NCBI GenBank assembly: GCA_964420365.1
Contig: CAYQTA010000114.1
Coordinates: forward strand, 186,001-250,000
Length of the DNA: 64,000 nucleotides
Reading direction: 5' to 3'
DNA from: JAMOQA01 sp964420365
GTDB lineage: Bacteria > Acidobacteriota > Polarisedimenticolia > J045
Shown here: piece after piece, positions 41,814-50,755 of the stretch
How positions within the stretch are numbered: the first letter of the stretch is position 1
Layout of the letters: every line of letters begins with the position of its first letter
Translations under genes and position numbers: made by a program
The notes under the pieces: generated by a model
Told to the model about the DNA's origin: nothing
Databases searched by the model: none
The model's input: the letters and a program-made list of their open reading frames with translations, nothing else

Positions 41814-43964
41814 TCAGCGGGGGGACGCCTCCTCTCGATCACCTTCCACCACGATCTCGGCGAGGTCGGCGACCTCGTGGGCCCGGGCCGCGAACCGGGC
41901 GAGCAGCCCGAGGCGCGCCCGCCGCGCCGTCTCGTCGGGATCGAACACCAGGATCTCGTCGAAGAACCGGTCGACCACCGGCCGCAGCCGGGCGATCGCC
42001 CGCAACCGCTCCGCGTAGCCCGGCCCCGCGTCGCCGGCGCGGGCCACCCGCTCGAGTTCCTCCACCGCGGCGAGCAGCTCCCGCTCCGGGGCGGGCGTCT
42101 CCGGGGCCGTGCCCGCAAGGGCCGGGTCGATGGTCTCGCCCCGCTCCCGGGCCTGCGCGAGGATGTTCCGCACCCGCTTCGCCGCCGCCGCGAGGGCGAG
42201 GAAGTCCTCGCTCCCCCGGATCTCCGCCAGGGCCTCGAGCCGCCGGAACAGGTCGTGGAAACGGAGAGAGCGGGCCCCCGCGAGCGCGGTCACCGCGGCG
42301 ATCTCGTCGTAGCGGGCTCCGCGCCGCTCGGCTATCGACCCGAAGCGGTCGAGGAGGAACTCCGCGAGGCGCGGGACGGTCTCCCCGGCCCGGTCCCGGA
42401 GGTCGGGCCCCAGCTCGCCCCCGGCGTACCCGGCGATCGCCTCCCGGAGCGCGGGCCCCAGGTCGAGGTCCGGCTCGGACTCCGCGAGCCGCACGAGGGC
42501 GAGGCCCGCCCGCCGCAGCGCGAAGGGGTCCCGGCTCCCCGAGGGGACCAGCCCGACGGCGAACCCGCCGGCCAGGGTGTCCAGGCGGTCGGCGAGGCCG
42601 AGCAACCGGGCCACCCGGGTCGGCGGCAGCTCTCCCTCGGCACCCGCGGGCTCGTACAGGTGATAGATGGCGGTCGCCACCGCCTCCGGCTCCCCGTCCG
42701 CCCGGGCGAGGAGGCCACCCGCGACTCCCTGGAGCTCGGGAAACTCCCCGACCAGGCCGGTGACGAGGTCGCAGCGGCAGAGCCGCGCCGCCCGGTCGAG
42801 GGCGTCCCGCTCCTCCGCCGCCAGGCCGAGGCCCCCGCCGACCAGGTCGGCGAGCCGGGCGACGCGGCGGGCCTTCTCGGCGTAGGTCCCCAGGTCCCGG
42901 TGGAAGACCACCCCCCCGAGCTCCTCGAACCGGTCCGCCAGCGGTCGCCTGCGGTCCTCCCGCCAGAAGAACAGGGCGTCCTCGAGGCGACCGGAGACGA
43001 CCCACTCGTGGCCCCGCCGGACGTGCCCCTCCGGGTCCCCCGGCACGTTGACCGCCACGCCGAAGGCCGGGAGCGGTCCGTCCTCGCCGGCGACCAGGAA
43101 CGCCTTCTGGTGGTGCCGCAGGCACGTCCGCAACACCTCGGGGGGCAGCTCCCGCGGGAACCGCTCGTCGAACGAGCCGACGAGGGCCCCCGGGTACTCC
43201 ACCATGTCGGCGACCTCCTCCAGGAGCTCCGGGTCGTCCACGATCCGCCCCCCGGCGCCGGCCGCGGCCTCGCCGAGGGCGGCAACCAGGCGCTCCCGCC
43301 GGCGCGCCGGGTCGACCACGACTCCCGCCGCCCGGAGAAGGTCCTCCCAGGAGTCGGCCGAGGACACCTCGTGGGGTCCGGGCCCGAGCGTCCGGTGCCC
43401 CCGGGTCCGCCGGCCCGCGCGCACCCCGAACAGCTCGACGGGCAGGACCTCCTCGCCGTGGAGCGCGACGATCCAGTGCACCGGCCGGACGAAGCGGAAC
43501 TGCCCGTCTCCCCAGCGCATCGTCTTGGGGAACGACATCCGGGCGACGGGCCCCGGCAGCTCCCGGCCCAGGATCTCTCCGACCGGCTCGCCACCCCGGC
43601 GCACCCGGAGCGCCGCGTACTCCCCCCGGGGCGTTTCCACCCGCTCGAGGGCCGCGGCCTCGACCCCGTGCTTCCGCGCGAACCCCTCCGCCGCCCGGGT
43701 CGGCCTGCCGTCCGCGTCCCAGGCCGCCCGCGCCGGCGGACCGGTCAGGGTCTCCTCGCGCACCGGCGACGCGGGAGCGGTTTCCCGGACGCGCACGGCG
43801 AGCCGGCGCGGGGTCCACAGGGCCTCCACCTCGCCGTGGGCGATCCCCGACCGGTCGAGCACCTCGGCCACGATCCGGGCGAGGTCGGCCGCCGCGCCCG
43901 GCAGCATCCGCGCGGGGATCTCCTCGGTTCCCAGCTCCAGGAGCAGCGTGGCCCGCTCGTTCAC
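41814..43964 (-). CDS. glyS: Glycyl-tRNA synthetase beta subunit
   Basis: A 716-residue beta subunit that, with the alpha subunit, forms the alpha2beta2 glycyl-tRNA synthetase; it binds tRNA. Signatures are LLLELGTEEIPARMLPGA, FPKTMRWGDGQFRFVRPVHWIVALH, VEYPGALVGSFDERFP and LPPEVLRTCLRHHQKAFLV. The HD-type central domain and the DALR-like C-terminal anticodon region (VRNILAQA) are present. GTG start overlaps the glyQ stop (GTGA). Confidence 0.96.
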   Translation of the reverse strand: MNERATLLLELGTEEIPARMLPGAAADLARIVAEVLDRSGIAHGEVEALWTPRRLAVRVRETAPASPVREETLTGPPARAAWDADGRPTRAAEGFARKHGVEAAALERVETPRGEYAALRVRRGGEPVGEILGRELPGPVARMSFPKTMRWGDGQFRFVRPVHWIVALHGEEVLPVELFGVRAGRRTRGHRTLGPGPHEVSSADSWEDLLRAAGVVVDPARRRERLVAALGEAAAGAGGRIVDDPELLEEVADMVEYPGALVGSFDERFPRELPPEVLRTCLRHHQKAFLVAGEDGPLPAFGVAVNVPGDPEGHVRRGHEWVVSGRLEDALFFWREDRRRPLADRFEELGGVVFHRDLGTYAEKARRVARLADLVGGGLGLAAEERDALDRAARLCRCDLVTGLVGEFPELQGVAGGLLARADGEPEAVATAIYHLYEPAGAEGELPPTRVARLLGLADRLDTLAGGFAVGLVPSGSRDPFALRRAGLALVRLAESEPDLDLGPALREAIAGYAGGELGPDLRDRAGETVPRLAEFLLDRFGSIAERRGARYDEIAAVTALAGARSLRFHDLFRRLEALAEIRGSEDFLALAAAAKRVRNILAQARERGETIDPALAGTAPETPAPERELLAAVEELERVARAGDAGPGYAERLRAIARLRPVVDRFFDEILVFDPDETARRARLGLLARFAARAHEVADLAEIVVEGDREEASPR

Positions 43965-44869
43965 GATCCCGCCTCCTCGGCCGCCGCATCTCCCGCCGCG
44001 AGCCATGCCTTCGCGCACGCGACGGAGAGCCGACGGATCCGGCCGATCAGTTCCTGGCGCTCGGTCACCGAGAACGCCCCGCGCGCATCGAGCACGTTGA
44101 AGAGATGGCTCGCCTCGAGGGCCCGCTCGTAGGCGGGAACCAGGTACGGCCCGTCCTCCGCCTCGAGAAGCCGCCGCGCCTCCCGCTCGGCGACCTCGAA
44201 CTGCCGCCGATGCTCGTCGACGTCGGCGAGCCGGAAGCACCAGGCGGACTGCTCTCTCTCGGCCCGCAGCCGCAGCGCACCATAGGGGACGATGCCTCCC
44301 TCGTGCCAGTCGGCCCGGGCCCAGGGAATGTCGAAAATGTTCCGGATGTCGTTGATGAACATGCAGATCCGCTCGAGCCCGTAGGTGAGCTCGACCGGGA
44401 TCACCCGCAGGTCGACACCGCCCATCACCTGGAAGTAGGTGAACTGGCTGATCTCCATCCCGTCCATCGTCACCTGCCAGCCGACGCCGGACGCCCCCAG
44501 GGTCGGGGACTCCCAGTTGTCCTCCTCGAACCGGATGTCGTGGACCCGGGGATCGATCCCCATCGCCTCGAGGGAAGCGAGGTAGAGGTCCTGCACGTCG
44601 GCCGGAGACGGCTTGAGGACCACCTGGTACTGGAAGTGCTTGTAGACCCGCATCGGGTTTTCGCCGTAGCGCCCGTCGGCCGGGCGACGGGACGGCTGGC
44701 AGTAGGCGACCCGCCACGGCACGTCGCCCAGGCTGCGGAAGAACGTCTCCGGGTGCATCGTCCCCGCCCCGACCTCCATGTCGTACGGCTGGTGGACGAC
44801 GCAGCCCCGTTCGCTCCAGAACGCCGAGAGGGCGGCGATCATCTCCTGGAGGGTCATCTTCGGTTTCAT
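43961..44869 (-). CDS. glyQ: Glycyl-tRNA synthetase alpha subunit
   Basis: A 302-residue class II catalytic subunit forming glycyl-adenylate. Recognisable are MTLQEMIAALSAFWSERGC, the QPYDMEVGAGTMHPETFFRSLG motif, YCQPSRRPADGRYGENP, and WESPTLGASGVGWQVTMDGMEISQFTYFQ. ATGA overlap with recO fixes the start at 44869; glyS overlaps at the other end, as usual for this pair. Confidence 0.97.
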   Translation of the reverse strand: MKPKMTLQEMIAALSAFWSERGCVVHQPYDMEVGAGTMHPETFFRSLGDVPWRVAYCQPSRRPADGRYGENPMRVYKHFQYQVVLKPSPADVQDLYLASLEAMGIDPRVHDIRFEEDNWESPTLGASGVGWQVTMDGMEISQFTYFQVMGGVDLRVIPVELTYGLERICMFINDIRNIFDIPWARADWHEGGIVPYGALRLRAEREQSAWCFRLADVDEHRRQFEVAEREARRLLEAEDGPYLVPAYERALEASHLFNVLDARGAFSVTERQELIGRIRRLSVACAKAWLAAGDAAAEEAGS

Positions 44870-45618
44870 TGGGTCTCCTCGTCGGCCTCCGGGGCCCGGG
44901 GCCAGGAAGCGAGGGCGCGGAGCGAGCGCCCGAGGAAGGCCCGCACCAGGCGGGGCAGGACATCGGCGAGGGCCCGCGCGACGGCCGGGGGAGCCTCCGG
45001 CACGCGGTCCGGTGGCAGGTGGCGCGCGGCGACCAGCCATCGGACGGCGTCGGCGGGCAGCCGCCCGGCCCCGGCCGGGGCGTGTTCCCCGCAGAAGGCA
45101 CCCTGCTCGGGGACCACGTGTACCTCCCGGCCGGCGAGCGGGACCCCGCACGTCCCGCAGGCGTCGAGGTCGGGGAAGAGCCCGGCGAGGAGCAGCATCC
45201 ACAGTTCCGCGTAGCGGCAGCAGGTCCGGGGATCCGCCCCCCCCGCGAGGGCGCCCAGGGTCGACCGGAGCAGGCGAAAGAGACGGGGGTCGTCCTCCCC
45301 CTCCCGGGCGAACCCGAGGCCCAGGTCCAGGAGGTGTGCCGTGGCCCAGAAGCGGTCCAGGGGCTCCGGCCGGGGGGGCGGCGAGATCACCCGGGACTCC
45401 TCGAGGAGCGGCATCGTCTCGCCCCGCCGCGTTCGCCAGCGCACCGCGAGGACGGCCCCCGGCTCGTGACCGCCCGGGAAGCGCCTCCGAGAGCGGGCCG
45501 CCCGCGGGGCGAAGGCGGTCATGCGCCGTCCACCGCCGGTGAGCAGGGTGACGACGCGGTCCGCCTCTCCCGTCGGGTGCTGGTCCAGCACGATCGCCTC
45601 CTCCTCCCCGCGCCTCAT
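44866..45618 (-). CDS. recO: DNA repair protein RecO
   Basis: A 250-residue RecO-like protein that anneals ssDNA and loads RecA with RecR. The N-terminal OB-fold begins EEAIVLDQHPTGEADRVVTLLTGGGRRMTAFAPRAARS. The helical domain and a C-terminal zinc knuckle (ACGTCGVPL ... GAFCGEH) follow. The neighbourhood recO-glyQ-glyS is widespread. ATG at 45618 overlaps the mgtE stop (ATGA). Confidence 0.9.
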   Translation of the reverse strand: MRRGEEEAIVLDQHPTGEADRVVTLLTGGGRRMTAFAPRAARSRRRFPGGHEPGAVLAVRWRTRRGETMPLLEESRVISPPPRPEPLDRFWATAHLLDLGLGFAREGEDDPRLFRLLRSTLGALAGGADPRTCCRYAELWMLLLAGLFPDLDACGTCGVPLAGREVHVVPEQGAFCGEHAPAGAGRLPADAVRWLVAARHLPPDRVPEAPPAVARALADVLPRLVRAFLGRSLRALASWPRAPEADEETQ

Positions 45619-47012
45619 CGCACCATCGGCAACAGGACCCAGGTCGCCAGCAGGAAGAAGATCAGCGAGCCGACGGCGTCGGTCGACGTCGTCACGAAGG
45701 GGGTCGTCGACACCGCCGGGTCGAAGCCGAGCCGGTGGAGCAGCAGGGGCATCGAGGCCCCCATCACCGTCGCGAACATCATCGACAGGGCCAGCGCCAC
45801 CCCGATGGTCGCGCCGGTCAGCACGGCCGTCCGCGGATCCGGGGCCAGGCCGCGCCACCAGAGCATCCCGACGCTGGCACCGAACAGCAGCACCCCGTAA
45901 AGGAACCCGAGCAGCCCGGCCGTCCCGAGCTCGCGCAGCAGGGTCCGAACGTACTCTCCCTCCCGGACCCGGCCGGTGGCGAGCCCCCGGATGATCACGA
46001 TCGCCGACTGGTTGCCGGTCGTCCCTCCCATCGCGAGGACGATCGGCACGAACGCCGCGAGCCCCACCATGTGCTCGAGGGTCCCCCTGAACGATCCGAT
46101 GACGACTCCGGCCAGCAGGTCCCCGATGAACACCGCCAGCAGCCAGGGAGACCGGATCCGCGCCGACTTGATGACCGACGGCTCGATCCGCTCCTCCTCG
46201 CTGGTCCCGGCGAGGCGGTAGAAGTCCTCCGTCGCCTCCTCGCGGAGCACGTCGATGACGTCGTCGATGGTGACGACGCCGGCGAGCCGTCCCTGCTCGT
46301 CGACGACCGGGATGGCCAGCAGGTCGTACTTCGCCGCCACCCGGGCAACCTCTTCCTGGTCCGTGTCCGTCCGCACCGTGACCAGGTCGGTGTTCATGAT
46401 CTCGTGGAGCCGGACCGTCGGGGGATGGAGCAGCAGCTCCCGGAGAGAGAGCACCCCGACCAGGTGGTGACGCTGGTCGACGACGTAGAGGTAGAAGGAC
46501 ATCTCGACCCGGCCCCGCTCCTGGATCGTGCGGATCGCCTCCTCGACCGTCATCGTCTCCGGGAGGGCCAGGACGTCGGGCGTCATGATGCGCCCGGCGG
46601 TCTCCTCCTCGTAGATCAGCAACTGCTCGACCGCCGCCTTCTCCTCGGGTTTCATCCGCTCGAGGATCTCGGCGGAGAACTCCTCCTCGAGGTCGGCGAG
46701 CAGGTCCGCCGCATCGTCGTCGGCACACTGCTCGAGGAGGCGGGCCGCCCGGTCGGGACCGAGTCGCCGCAGGAGCGCGGGCCCCTGCCCCTGGGGCAGT
46801 TCGACCAGCAGCGAGGCGCCCAGCTCCGGGTCCTTGTCGGCAAGGAACTGGAACAGTTGAAGCTGCTCCCGCTCGGTCAGCTCCTCGTAGAGCGGCGGGA
46901 AGTCCTGGGGGCGGACCTTGGTCAGCAGCTTGCGCAGGTTTACGAGGGCCGACCGCCGCAGGAAACGGCGCAGCGACTCCAGGAAGACGGCCTGGCGGCG
47001 GTCGAGCGGCAT
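45615..47012 (-). CDS. mgtE: Magnesium transporter MgtE
   Basis: A 465-residue MgtE: an N-terminal superhelical domain (DFPPLYEELTEREQLQLFQFLADKD...), two CBS domains (residues ~135-260, IMTPDVLALPETMTVEEAI and IMNTDLVTVRTDTD) and a five-span C-terminal channel domain with PWLLAVFIGDLLAGVVIGSF and AMGGTTGNQSAIVIIRGL. Cytosolic Mg2+ closes the channel through the N and CBS domains. A TAGAAT box (47054-47059) with an adjacent CAGGAAACCTG palindrome lies 42 bp upstream. It starts 72 bp after the MerR-like gene. Confidence 0.95.
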   Translation of the reverse strand: MPLDRRQAVFLESLRRFLRRSALVNLRKLLTKVRPQDFPPLYEELTEREQLQLFQFLADKDPELGASLLVELPQGQGPALLRRLGPDRAARLLEQCADDDAADLLADLEEEFSAEILERMKPEEKAAVEQLLIYEEETAGRIMTPDVLALPETMTVEEAIRTIQERGRVEMSFYLYVVDQRHHLVGVLSLRELLLHPPTVRLHEIMNTDLVTVRTDTDQEEVARVAAKYDLLAIPVVDEQGRLAGVVTIDDVIDVLREEATEDFYRLAGTSEEERIEPSVIKSARIRSPWLLAVFIGDLLAGVVIGSFRGTLEHMVGLAAFVPIVLAMGGTTGNQSAIVIIRGLATGRVREGEYVRTLLRELGTAGLLGFLYGVLLFGASVGMLWWRGLAPDPRTAVLTGATIGVALALSMMFATVMGASMPLLLHRLGFDPAVSTTPFVTTSTDAVGSLIFFLLATWVLLPMVR

Positions 47013-47053
47013 GCGAAAACCCTCCCCTGCGCCCGGCTGGACGCAAGTGCATC

Positions 47054-47070
47054 ATTCTACAGGAAACCTG
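47054..47070 (-). promoter_or_regulatory. TAGAAT box with abutting palindrome ahead of mgtE
   Basis: TAGAAT (47054-47059, minus) directly follows the palindrome CAGGTTTCCTG (47060-47070). No -35 at 16-18 bp. The same arrangement is found before the MerR-like gene. Confidence 0.35.
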
Positions 47071-47084
47071 CCCGACCGGAGGCG

Positions 47085-48215
47085 TCAGGGATCGAACAGC
47101 GTCCCCGGTGCGTCCCGCTCGTCCGCCGCGTCTCCCGGCGCTTCCCCGCCCGTTCCGCCGGCGGGCCGATCCTCGCCCGCCGGCGCCCCGGGCAGCCCGA
47201 CGAGGAACGCGTCCAGCTCGGCGTGGAGCCCCCCGAGTTCCTCGCGGGCCGCCGCCAGCTCGTCGAGGAGCCGCTCCCGGAAGGCCGTGGTCTCCGCGAC
47301 CGCCCGGTCCGCCCGCGCCCGGGCGGACGCGGCTTCCGCGCGCAGGGCGTCGACCTCTTCCCGGGCCTGCCGGACCGCTCCCCGGCTCTCTTCCTCCCGA
47401 GCCCGGGCCTCCGCCCGCAACCGCCGCAGGTCCTCGGCGAGGCGGTCCCGCTCTCCCGCGACCGCGTCGACCTCCTGCGCCAGGCGCTCCACCTCTTCCC
47501 GGGCGGTGGCAAGCTGCTCCGCCAGCCGGTCCCGCTCGTCCTCCACCCGCGTCACGTCCGCCTCGAGGGAGGCGATGCGTCCGAGCAGCTCGGGAACGCG
47601 GGCGGCCTGGGCGAGCGCCTTCTCGCGGGCGGCCCGCTCGGCGGCGAGGATCTTCTCGAGAGAGGCCACCCGCTCCTCGAGGGCTCCCTCCCGCTCGCGG
47701 GCCGCGTCCCGCTCCCGCTCGCGATCCGCGGAAAGCCGGCGGGCCAACTCCTCGGCCTCGCGGACCCGGGTCTCGAGGGCGGCGATCTCCTCCCGGGCCC
47801 GGTCCAGCGCCTCCCGCGTCTTCCCGAGCTCCCGCTCGAGGCGCCGTACCCGGGCCGCGGGAACGTCACCCGGATCCCCCGTGGCCCCCCTCCTGCGCCC
47901 GTTCCCGGTCCCCGGCGCCGCGTCGCCGTCACCGGCCCCCGCTTCCTCCCGCGGCTCGGCCGCGGGGAACCGCTCCCGGAGGGCCTCGCGGGCCTCCCGG
48001 AGGGTCATCCTCTTCTCCACGAGAAATTCCCGGATCGCCCGGGCAATCTCCAGTTCCTCCGGCCCGTACCGCCGACGCCCCCCGACCCGGTCTCCGAGCA
48101 GGGGAATCTCCGCCTCCCAGAACTTCAGCACGTACGGCTGGATGCCCAGGAGCGAGCAGACCTCGCCGGGCCGCAGCGGCCCGCGTTTCCCCGCGTCGAT
48201 CGGTTCCCCGCTCAT
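47085..48215 (-). CDS. MerR-type HTH protein with long coiled-coil tail
   Basis: A 376-residue protein. Residues ~14-82 form a MerR/CarA-like winged helix (LRPGEVCSLLGIQPYVLKFWEAEIPLLGD, then GGRRRYGPEELEIARAIREFLVEKRMTLREAREAL). After a Gly/Pro-rich hinge (~90-125) a continuous heptad-rich coiled coil runs to about residue 340 (RLERELGKTREALDRAREEIAALETRVREAE...). No effector domain of classical MerR proteins is present. It could be a chromosome- or partition-type protein as well as a regulator. It sits between ptsI and mgtE. Confidence 0.8.
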   Translation of the reverse strand: MSGEPIDAGKRGPLRPGEVCSLLGIQPYVLKFWEAEIPLLGDRVGGRRRYGPEELEIARAIREFLVEKRMTLREAREALRERFPAAEPREEAGAGDGDAAPGTGNGRRRGATGDPGDVPAARVRRLERELGKTREALDRAREEIAALETRVREAEELARRLSADRERERDAAREREGALEERVASLEKILAAERAAREKALAQAARVPELLGRIASLEADVTRVEDERDRLAEQLATAREEVERLAQEVDAVAGERDRLAEDLRRLRAEARAREEESRGAVRQAREEVDALRAEAASARARADRAVAETTAFRERLLDELAAAREELGGLHAELDAFLVGLPGAPAGEDRPAGGTGGEAPGDAADERDAPGTLFDP

Positions 48216-48264
48216 CGGTCGGCCCCCTCGTCGCCCCGCGCGTCCCGTCCCTCCCGCCGCGCCC

Positions 48265-48283
48265 ATTCTACCCGGGTTCCCGG
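48265..48283 (-). promoter_or_regulatory. TAGAAT box with abutting palindrome ahead of the MerR-like gene
   Basis: TAGAAT (48265-48270, minus) follows CCGGGAACCCGGG (48271-48283), an inverted repeat. Same layout as upstream of mgtE; no conventional -35. Confidence 0.35.
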
Positions 48284-48294
48284 CACCTCCCGCC

Positions 48295-50070
48295 TCAACG
48301 GTGACCGGGGTGGTGGAGCGCCTGGCCCAGCACCTGTTCCATCAGCTCCCCGAACTCCGCGGAGAGCTGCCGCCGGATCTCCTCCCCGGTCGGCAGGTCG
48401 AGGGCCTTCTCCACGACCGCCCGCGCCCGGCGCGCCTCCGCGGCCCGCAGGAGCGTGCGGATCTCCGGGATCACCACCGGGTTGCACGAGAACTCCTCGA
48501 GCCCGAGGCCGAGCAGGGTCAGCGCCCCCAGCGGGTCGGAAGCCAGCTCGCCGCACAGGCTGACCGAGATCCCCCGGCCGTGCCCCGCCTCGATCGTCCG
48601 CCGGACCAGCTCCAGCACGGCCGGGTGCCATGGATCGTAGAGGTGCGCCACCGAGCGGTTTCCCCGGTCCACCGCCAGCGTGTACTGGATCAGGTCGTTG
48701 GTACCGATCGACAGGAAGTCCGACTCCGCCGCCAGGGCACCCGCGACCATCGCCGCCGCGGGTACCTCGACCATCGCCCCGAGGGGCGGAGGCGACGTGG
48801 CGATCCCCTCCCCCTCGAGTTCCCGGCGGCAGTCCTCGACCATCCGCCGCACCTGTCGCCATTCGTCGAGGGTCGTGATCATCGGCACCAGGACGCGGAC
48901 GTTGCCGGCCTCCGCGGCCACCCGCAGGAGGGCCCGCAACTGGGTGCGGAGGATCTCCGGGCGGCGCAGGCAGAAACGGACCGCGCGGAGCCCGAGCACC
49001 GGGTTCGGCTCCCGCTCCTCCAGGACCTCGTGGAAGTACTTCTCGCCGCCCAGGTCGAAGGTGCGGATCGTCACCGGGTAGCCGCCGGCGCTCTCCGCGA
49101 TCTTCCGGTAGGCAGCCAGGTGGTCCTCCTCGGTGGGCAGGCGCGGCGCGGTCGTGAGGAAGAGAAACTCCGAGCGGTAGAGCCCCACGCCCTGGGCCCC
49201 GACCCGCCGCACCGTCTCCATTTCCTCCGGGAACTCGATGTTCGCGGCGATCGTCAGCTCGACCCCGTCCCGCGTCGTCACCGGCCCCCGCTCGGACTCG
49301 AGGGACAGGTCGATCCGTTGCAGCTCCTCCCGCTCCTCGCGGTACGCGGCGAGCGTCTCCTCGTCCGGCCGCACGGCCACGTGCCCGTGCGAGCCGTCGA
49401 CGACGACCACGTCGCCGTCCCGGGTCTCCCGGGTGATCCCGTCGACGCCGAGCACGGCCGGGATCTCGAGGGCGTTCGCCAGGATCGCCGTGTGCGACGT
49501 CCGTCCCCCCTCCTCGGTGACGAACCCGACGATCAACGGCTGGTGCAGCCAGAGCGCGTCCGAGGGAGACAGGGTGCGGGCGACGATGATCGTCTCCTCC
49601 TGGAGGTCCAGGACCCGGTCGTGCCGGTTCTCCTCCCCCGCCAGGATCCGCTGGAGGCGATCGTGCACGTCCGCGATGTCCCCGCTCCGCTCCCTGAGGT
49701 ACGGATCCTCCACGTCCCGGAAGGCAGCCATCAGCCGCTCCACCACCGAGGCCAGCGCCCACTCGGCATTCATCCGCTGGTCCCGGATCCGGCGCATCGT
49801 CTCGCGGCCGAGTTTCCGGTCGTCCAGGATCATCAGGTGGGCGTCGAAGATCGCCGAGTACTTCTCCCCGAGGGTCGACGCCGCCTTCTCCCGGAGGGAC
49901 TGGATCTCCTGCCGGGCCCGCTTCCGCGCAGCCCAGAAGCGCCGCAGCTCGCCCCGGACCTCGTCCTCGGCGAGGCGGTAGCGGGGCACCTTGAGTTCCC
50001 AGCGGCCGAGCACCAGGGCCCGCCCGATGGCGATCCCGTGGGAGACCCCGATCCCGCGGAACTCCGGCAC
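48295..50070 (-). CDS. ptsI: PTS enzyme I (PEP-protein phosphotransferase)
   Basis: A 591-residue enzyme I. The phospho-His domain has EEGGRTSHTAILANALEIPAVLG with active His193. The C-terminal PEP-binding barrel contains GVGLYRSEFLFL, IRTFDLGGEKY, RFCLRRPEILRTQLRAL, VPMITTLDEWR and FLSIGTNDLIQYTLAVDRGN, with the Cys502-equivalent in VSLCGELASDPLG. It passes phosphate from PEP to HPr. GTG start lies 1 bp beyond the HPr stop. No sugar-specific EIIB or EIIC is encoded here. Confidence 0.97.
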   Translation of the reverse strand: MPEFRGIGVSHGIAIGRALVLGRWELKVPRYRLAEDEVRGELRRFWAARKRARQEIQSLREKAASTLGEKYSAIFDAHLMILDDRKLGRETMRRIRDQRMNAEWALASVVERLMAAFRDVEDPYLRERSGDIADVHDRLQRILAGEENRHDRVLDLQEETIIVARTLSPSDALWLHQPLIVGFVTEEGGRTSHTAILANALEIPAVLGVDGITRETRDGDVVVVDGSHGHVAVRPDEETLAAYREEREELQRIDLSLESERGPVTTRDGVELTIAANIEFPEEMETVRRVGAQGVGLYRSEFLFLTTAPRLPTEEDHLAAYRKIAESAGGYPVTIRTFDLGGEKYFHEVLEEREPNPVLGLRAVRFCLRRPEILRTQLRALLRVAAEAGNVRVLVPMITTLDEWRQVRRMVEDCRRELEGEGIATSPPPLGAMVEVPAAAMVAGALAAESDFLSIGTNDLIQYTLAVDRGNRSVAHLYDPWHPAVLELVRRTIEAGHGRGISVSLCGELASDPLGALTLLGLGLEEFSCNPVVIPEIRTLLRAAEARRARAVVEKALDLPTGEEIRRQLSAEFGELMEQVLGQALHHPGHR

Positions 50071-50071
50071 G

Positions 50072-50341
50072 TCAGGCCTCCTCCCCGAAGCGATCCTCGA
50101 CGAGGCCGACCAGCGCGTCGAGCGCCTCTTCCTCGTCGGGTCCCCGGGTAACGATCGTCAGCTCGCTGCCGCAGGGCGCGGCCAGCGTCAGGATGCCGAG
50201 GATCGACTTCCCGTCCACGGTCTCCCCGTCCCGGAGGATCTCCACGTCGGACCGGAACCGGCCGGCGAGGTCGACGAAGCGGGCCGCCGCCCGGGCATGG
50301 AGCCCCAGGCGGTTCTTCAGCACCACCTTCCGCTCGGCCAT
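50072..50341 (-). CDS. ptsH: Phosphocarrier protein HPr
   Basis: An 89-residue HPr with the EI-phosphorylated His15 (LGLHARAAARFV) and the regulatory Ser46 (GKSILGILTLA). Both sites are intact, so it can be a substrate of EI and of the HprK kinase encoded three genes upstream. Confidence 0.97.
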   Translation of the reverse strand: MAERKVVLKNRLGLHARAAARFVDLAGRFRSDVEILRDGETVDGKSILGILTLAAPCGSELTIVTRGPDEEEALDALVGLVEDRFGEEA

Positions 50342-50344
50342 CGC

Positions 50345-50755
50345 TCACTCCTCCCGCGACCGGGCGATGATCTCGCCCGCCACCGTGATCGCCCCCCGGC
50401 CCCGCTCGGCGATGGTCCGGGCCGCCTCGTGGAGGCTCATCTCGCGGTGGAGGTTCGTGAACTTGATCACCATCGGCAGGTTCACTCCCGTGACCACCTC
50501 GACCCTCCCGTCGTCGAGAAACGACAGGGCGATGTTCGTCGGGGTGCCCCCGAACATGTCGGTCGCGAGGATCACCCCGTCTCCCTGGTCGGCGATCTCG
50601 ATCGCGCGCGCGATCCGGGCGTGGCACACCTCCGGGTCGTCCTCCCAGTCGATGGTGACGGCCTCGAGCGGCCCGGCCCCGGGCACGATCTTCCGTGCCG
50701 CGGCGACCAGCTCCCGGGCCAGGTTCCCGTGGGTGATGATGAGGAGGGCAATCAT
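50345..50755 (-). CDS. EIIA-Man-family PTS phosphocarrier
   Basis: A 136-residue EIIA of the mannose class, phosphorylated on His9 (IITHGNLAREL), with DMFGGTPTNIALSFL. No EIIB/EIIC/EIID of the mannose family is nearby, which fits a regulatory rather than transport role. ATG at 50755 overlaps the rapZ stop (ATGA). Confidence 0.93.
   Translation of the reverse strand: MIALLIITHGNLARELVAAARKIVPGAGPLEAVTIDWEDDPEVCHARIARAIEIADQGDGVILATDMFGGTPTNIALSFLDDGRVEVVTGVNLPMVIKFTNLHREMSLHEAARTIAERGRGAITVAGEIIARSREE

Noticed and set aside
47054..47087. -35 boxes CTGACG and TTGAGG for the two TAGAAT promoters
   Set aside because: The spacing is 22 bp and the TGA inside each is the upstream gene's stop codon, so the match is accidental.
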